In this document: positions 18,209 through 18,736 of the stretch, in pieces
Layout: every line of letters starts with the position of its first letter
Numbering within the stretch: the stretch's first letter is position 1
NCBI GenBank assembly: GCA_002270565.1
Contig: NQMI01000276.1
Span: 1-18,736, forward strand
Length of the DNA: 18,736 nt
Reading direction: 5' to 3'
From: Stenocarpella maydis
Lineage: Eukaryota; Ascomycota; Sordariomycetes; Diaporthales; Diaporthaceae
Notes under the pieces: generated by a model
Database searches by the model: none
Told to the model about the DNA's origin: nothing
What the model saw: only the letters and a program-made list of their open reading frames with translations
Position numbers and translations under genes: made by a program

Positions 18209-18736
18209 TCAACACCATTGTATTGGTAACTGTGGATGAAGATTCTAATCTAAGGAGGAAAGGAAAGGAAGGAGACAAGAAGGGTTGGACCTAGGAGCCA
18301 TATTTATAGGTCATGAGGTATGGTCGATACAGTGATGCTGTATTCACTAGACCTCCTTCTTCAATGTCTTGTGGGCCATTTGTGTCCACTACGTCACAGA
18401 AGCAAAATTTTTGGAGCTACCACCCAGTAGCAGGGCTAAGACTAGCGCGAGTAAGAGCGATGAAGAGGAGGATAGCAACAGCGAAAACGATGACCATTTG
18501 CTTGAGGCTATCACGCAACTTCAAGAGTTATCCTTTCTAGGTAAGGGAGAGACCATCTTTCCTAATAGTATAAAAGTAAAGTAAGAAATAAAGAATAAAA
18601 TAAAAAATAAATCGGGAGGCCGAGTGTCTTGCGTAATCGAAGGGCGCGAGTGTCGTGTATTTTTTTTCTTTCTCGGCGGCTAAGCAAGAGGCGGCGATGT
18701 TGTTGAACAAGACAGGAACGACTGTAGCAGAGACGT
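18209..18736. other. Right edge: short acidic frame, A-rich tract, no named gene
   Basis: The start (18209-18300) is purine-rich with repeated GGAAAGGA-like units. A plus-strand frame at 18369-18584 holds an acidic stretch, SKSDEEEDSNSENDDHLLEA, then ITQLQELSFLGKGETIFPNS, and stops at TAA. It is followed at about 18570-18610 by a run rich in AAATAAA/AAATAAAA. From about 18612 a GC-richer sequence begins abruptly. The frame could be the tail of an old gene, or the 3' end of an inserted element with an A-rich tail. I recognise no family. A short hairpin (ATACAG/CTGTAT, 18327-18343) is visible but of unknown meaning. Confidence 0.35.

Noticed and set aside
18327..18343. Hairpin ATACAG/CTGTAT as a terminator or element end
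   Set aside because: A six-base stem is common by chance, and no neighbouring feature gives it meaning.
1..18736. CRISPR arrays, rRNA or tRNA genes
   Set aside because: I saw no regular spaced repeats and no cloverleaf or rRNA-like sequence; CRISPR is also not expected in a fungal nuclear genome.

Overview
The window looks like nuclear DNA of a filamentous ascomycete (Pezizomycotina; Sordariomycetes-like is my guess). The genes carry short introns (48-95 nt) with GT..AG ends and CTRAC branch sites. A retrotransposon shows the C-to-T signature of repeat-induced point mutation (RIP). A secreted S53 protease, a DUF3435 relic and an NB-ARC relic are also typical of such genomes.

Layout. (1) 1-3950 holds the 5' part of a Ty3/gypsy retroelement on the minus strand, badly decayed by RIP-type mutation: RT N-terminus (cut by the window edge), retropepsin, linker, gag with a ruined zinc knuckle, AT-rich leader, a GC-normal segment that escaped mutation, then a probable LTR. 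(2) 3940-5170 holds open frames with protein-like stretches but no intact gene I can name. (3) 6322-8257 (+) is an intact four-exon gene for a 568-residue protein with three KH domains (FUBP/KSRP-like). (4) 9450-9923 (-) is a one-exon GlcG/HbpS-domain protein ending in -AKL, a probable peroxisomal targeting signal. (5) 11196-13074 (+) is a five-exon MFS transporter of 532 residues. (6) 13509-15391 (-) is a two-exon secreted sedolisin-type (S53) tripeptidyl peptidase of 595 residues. (7) 16115-16545 is a fragment of a DUF3435/FluG-type (tyrosine-recombinase-like) protein, and 17154-18208 is a broken NB-ARC (NLR-like) gene whose Walker A motif is split by an apparent GC-AG intron. (8) The right edge has a short acidic reading frame ending in an A-rich stretch.

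The four intact genes sit as a block of ordinary fungal genes between two decayed accessory regions. I see no shared pathway for the four. The transporter and the GlcG-like gene are divergent over 1.27 kb, and the transporter and the protease are convergent. I did not find a convincing new multi-gene system. The items most worth checking are the peroxisomal GlcG/HbpS protein, the P-loop-splitting GC-AG intron in the NLR relic, the mutation-free island inside the RIP-damaged element, and the unidentified coding relic at 4-5 kb.
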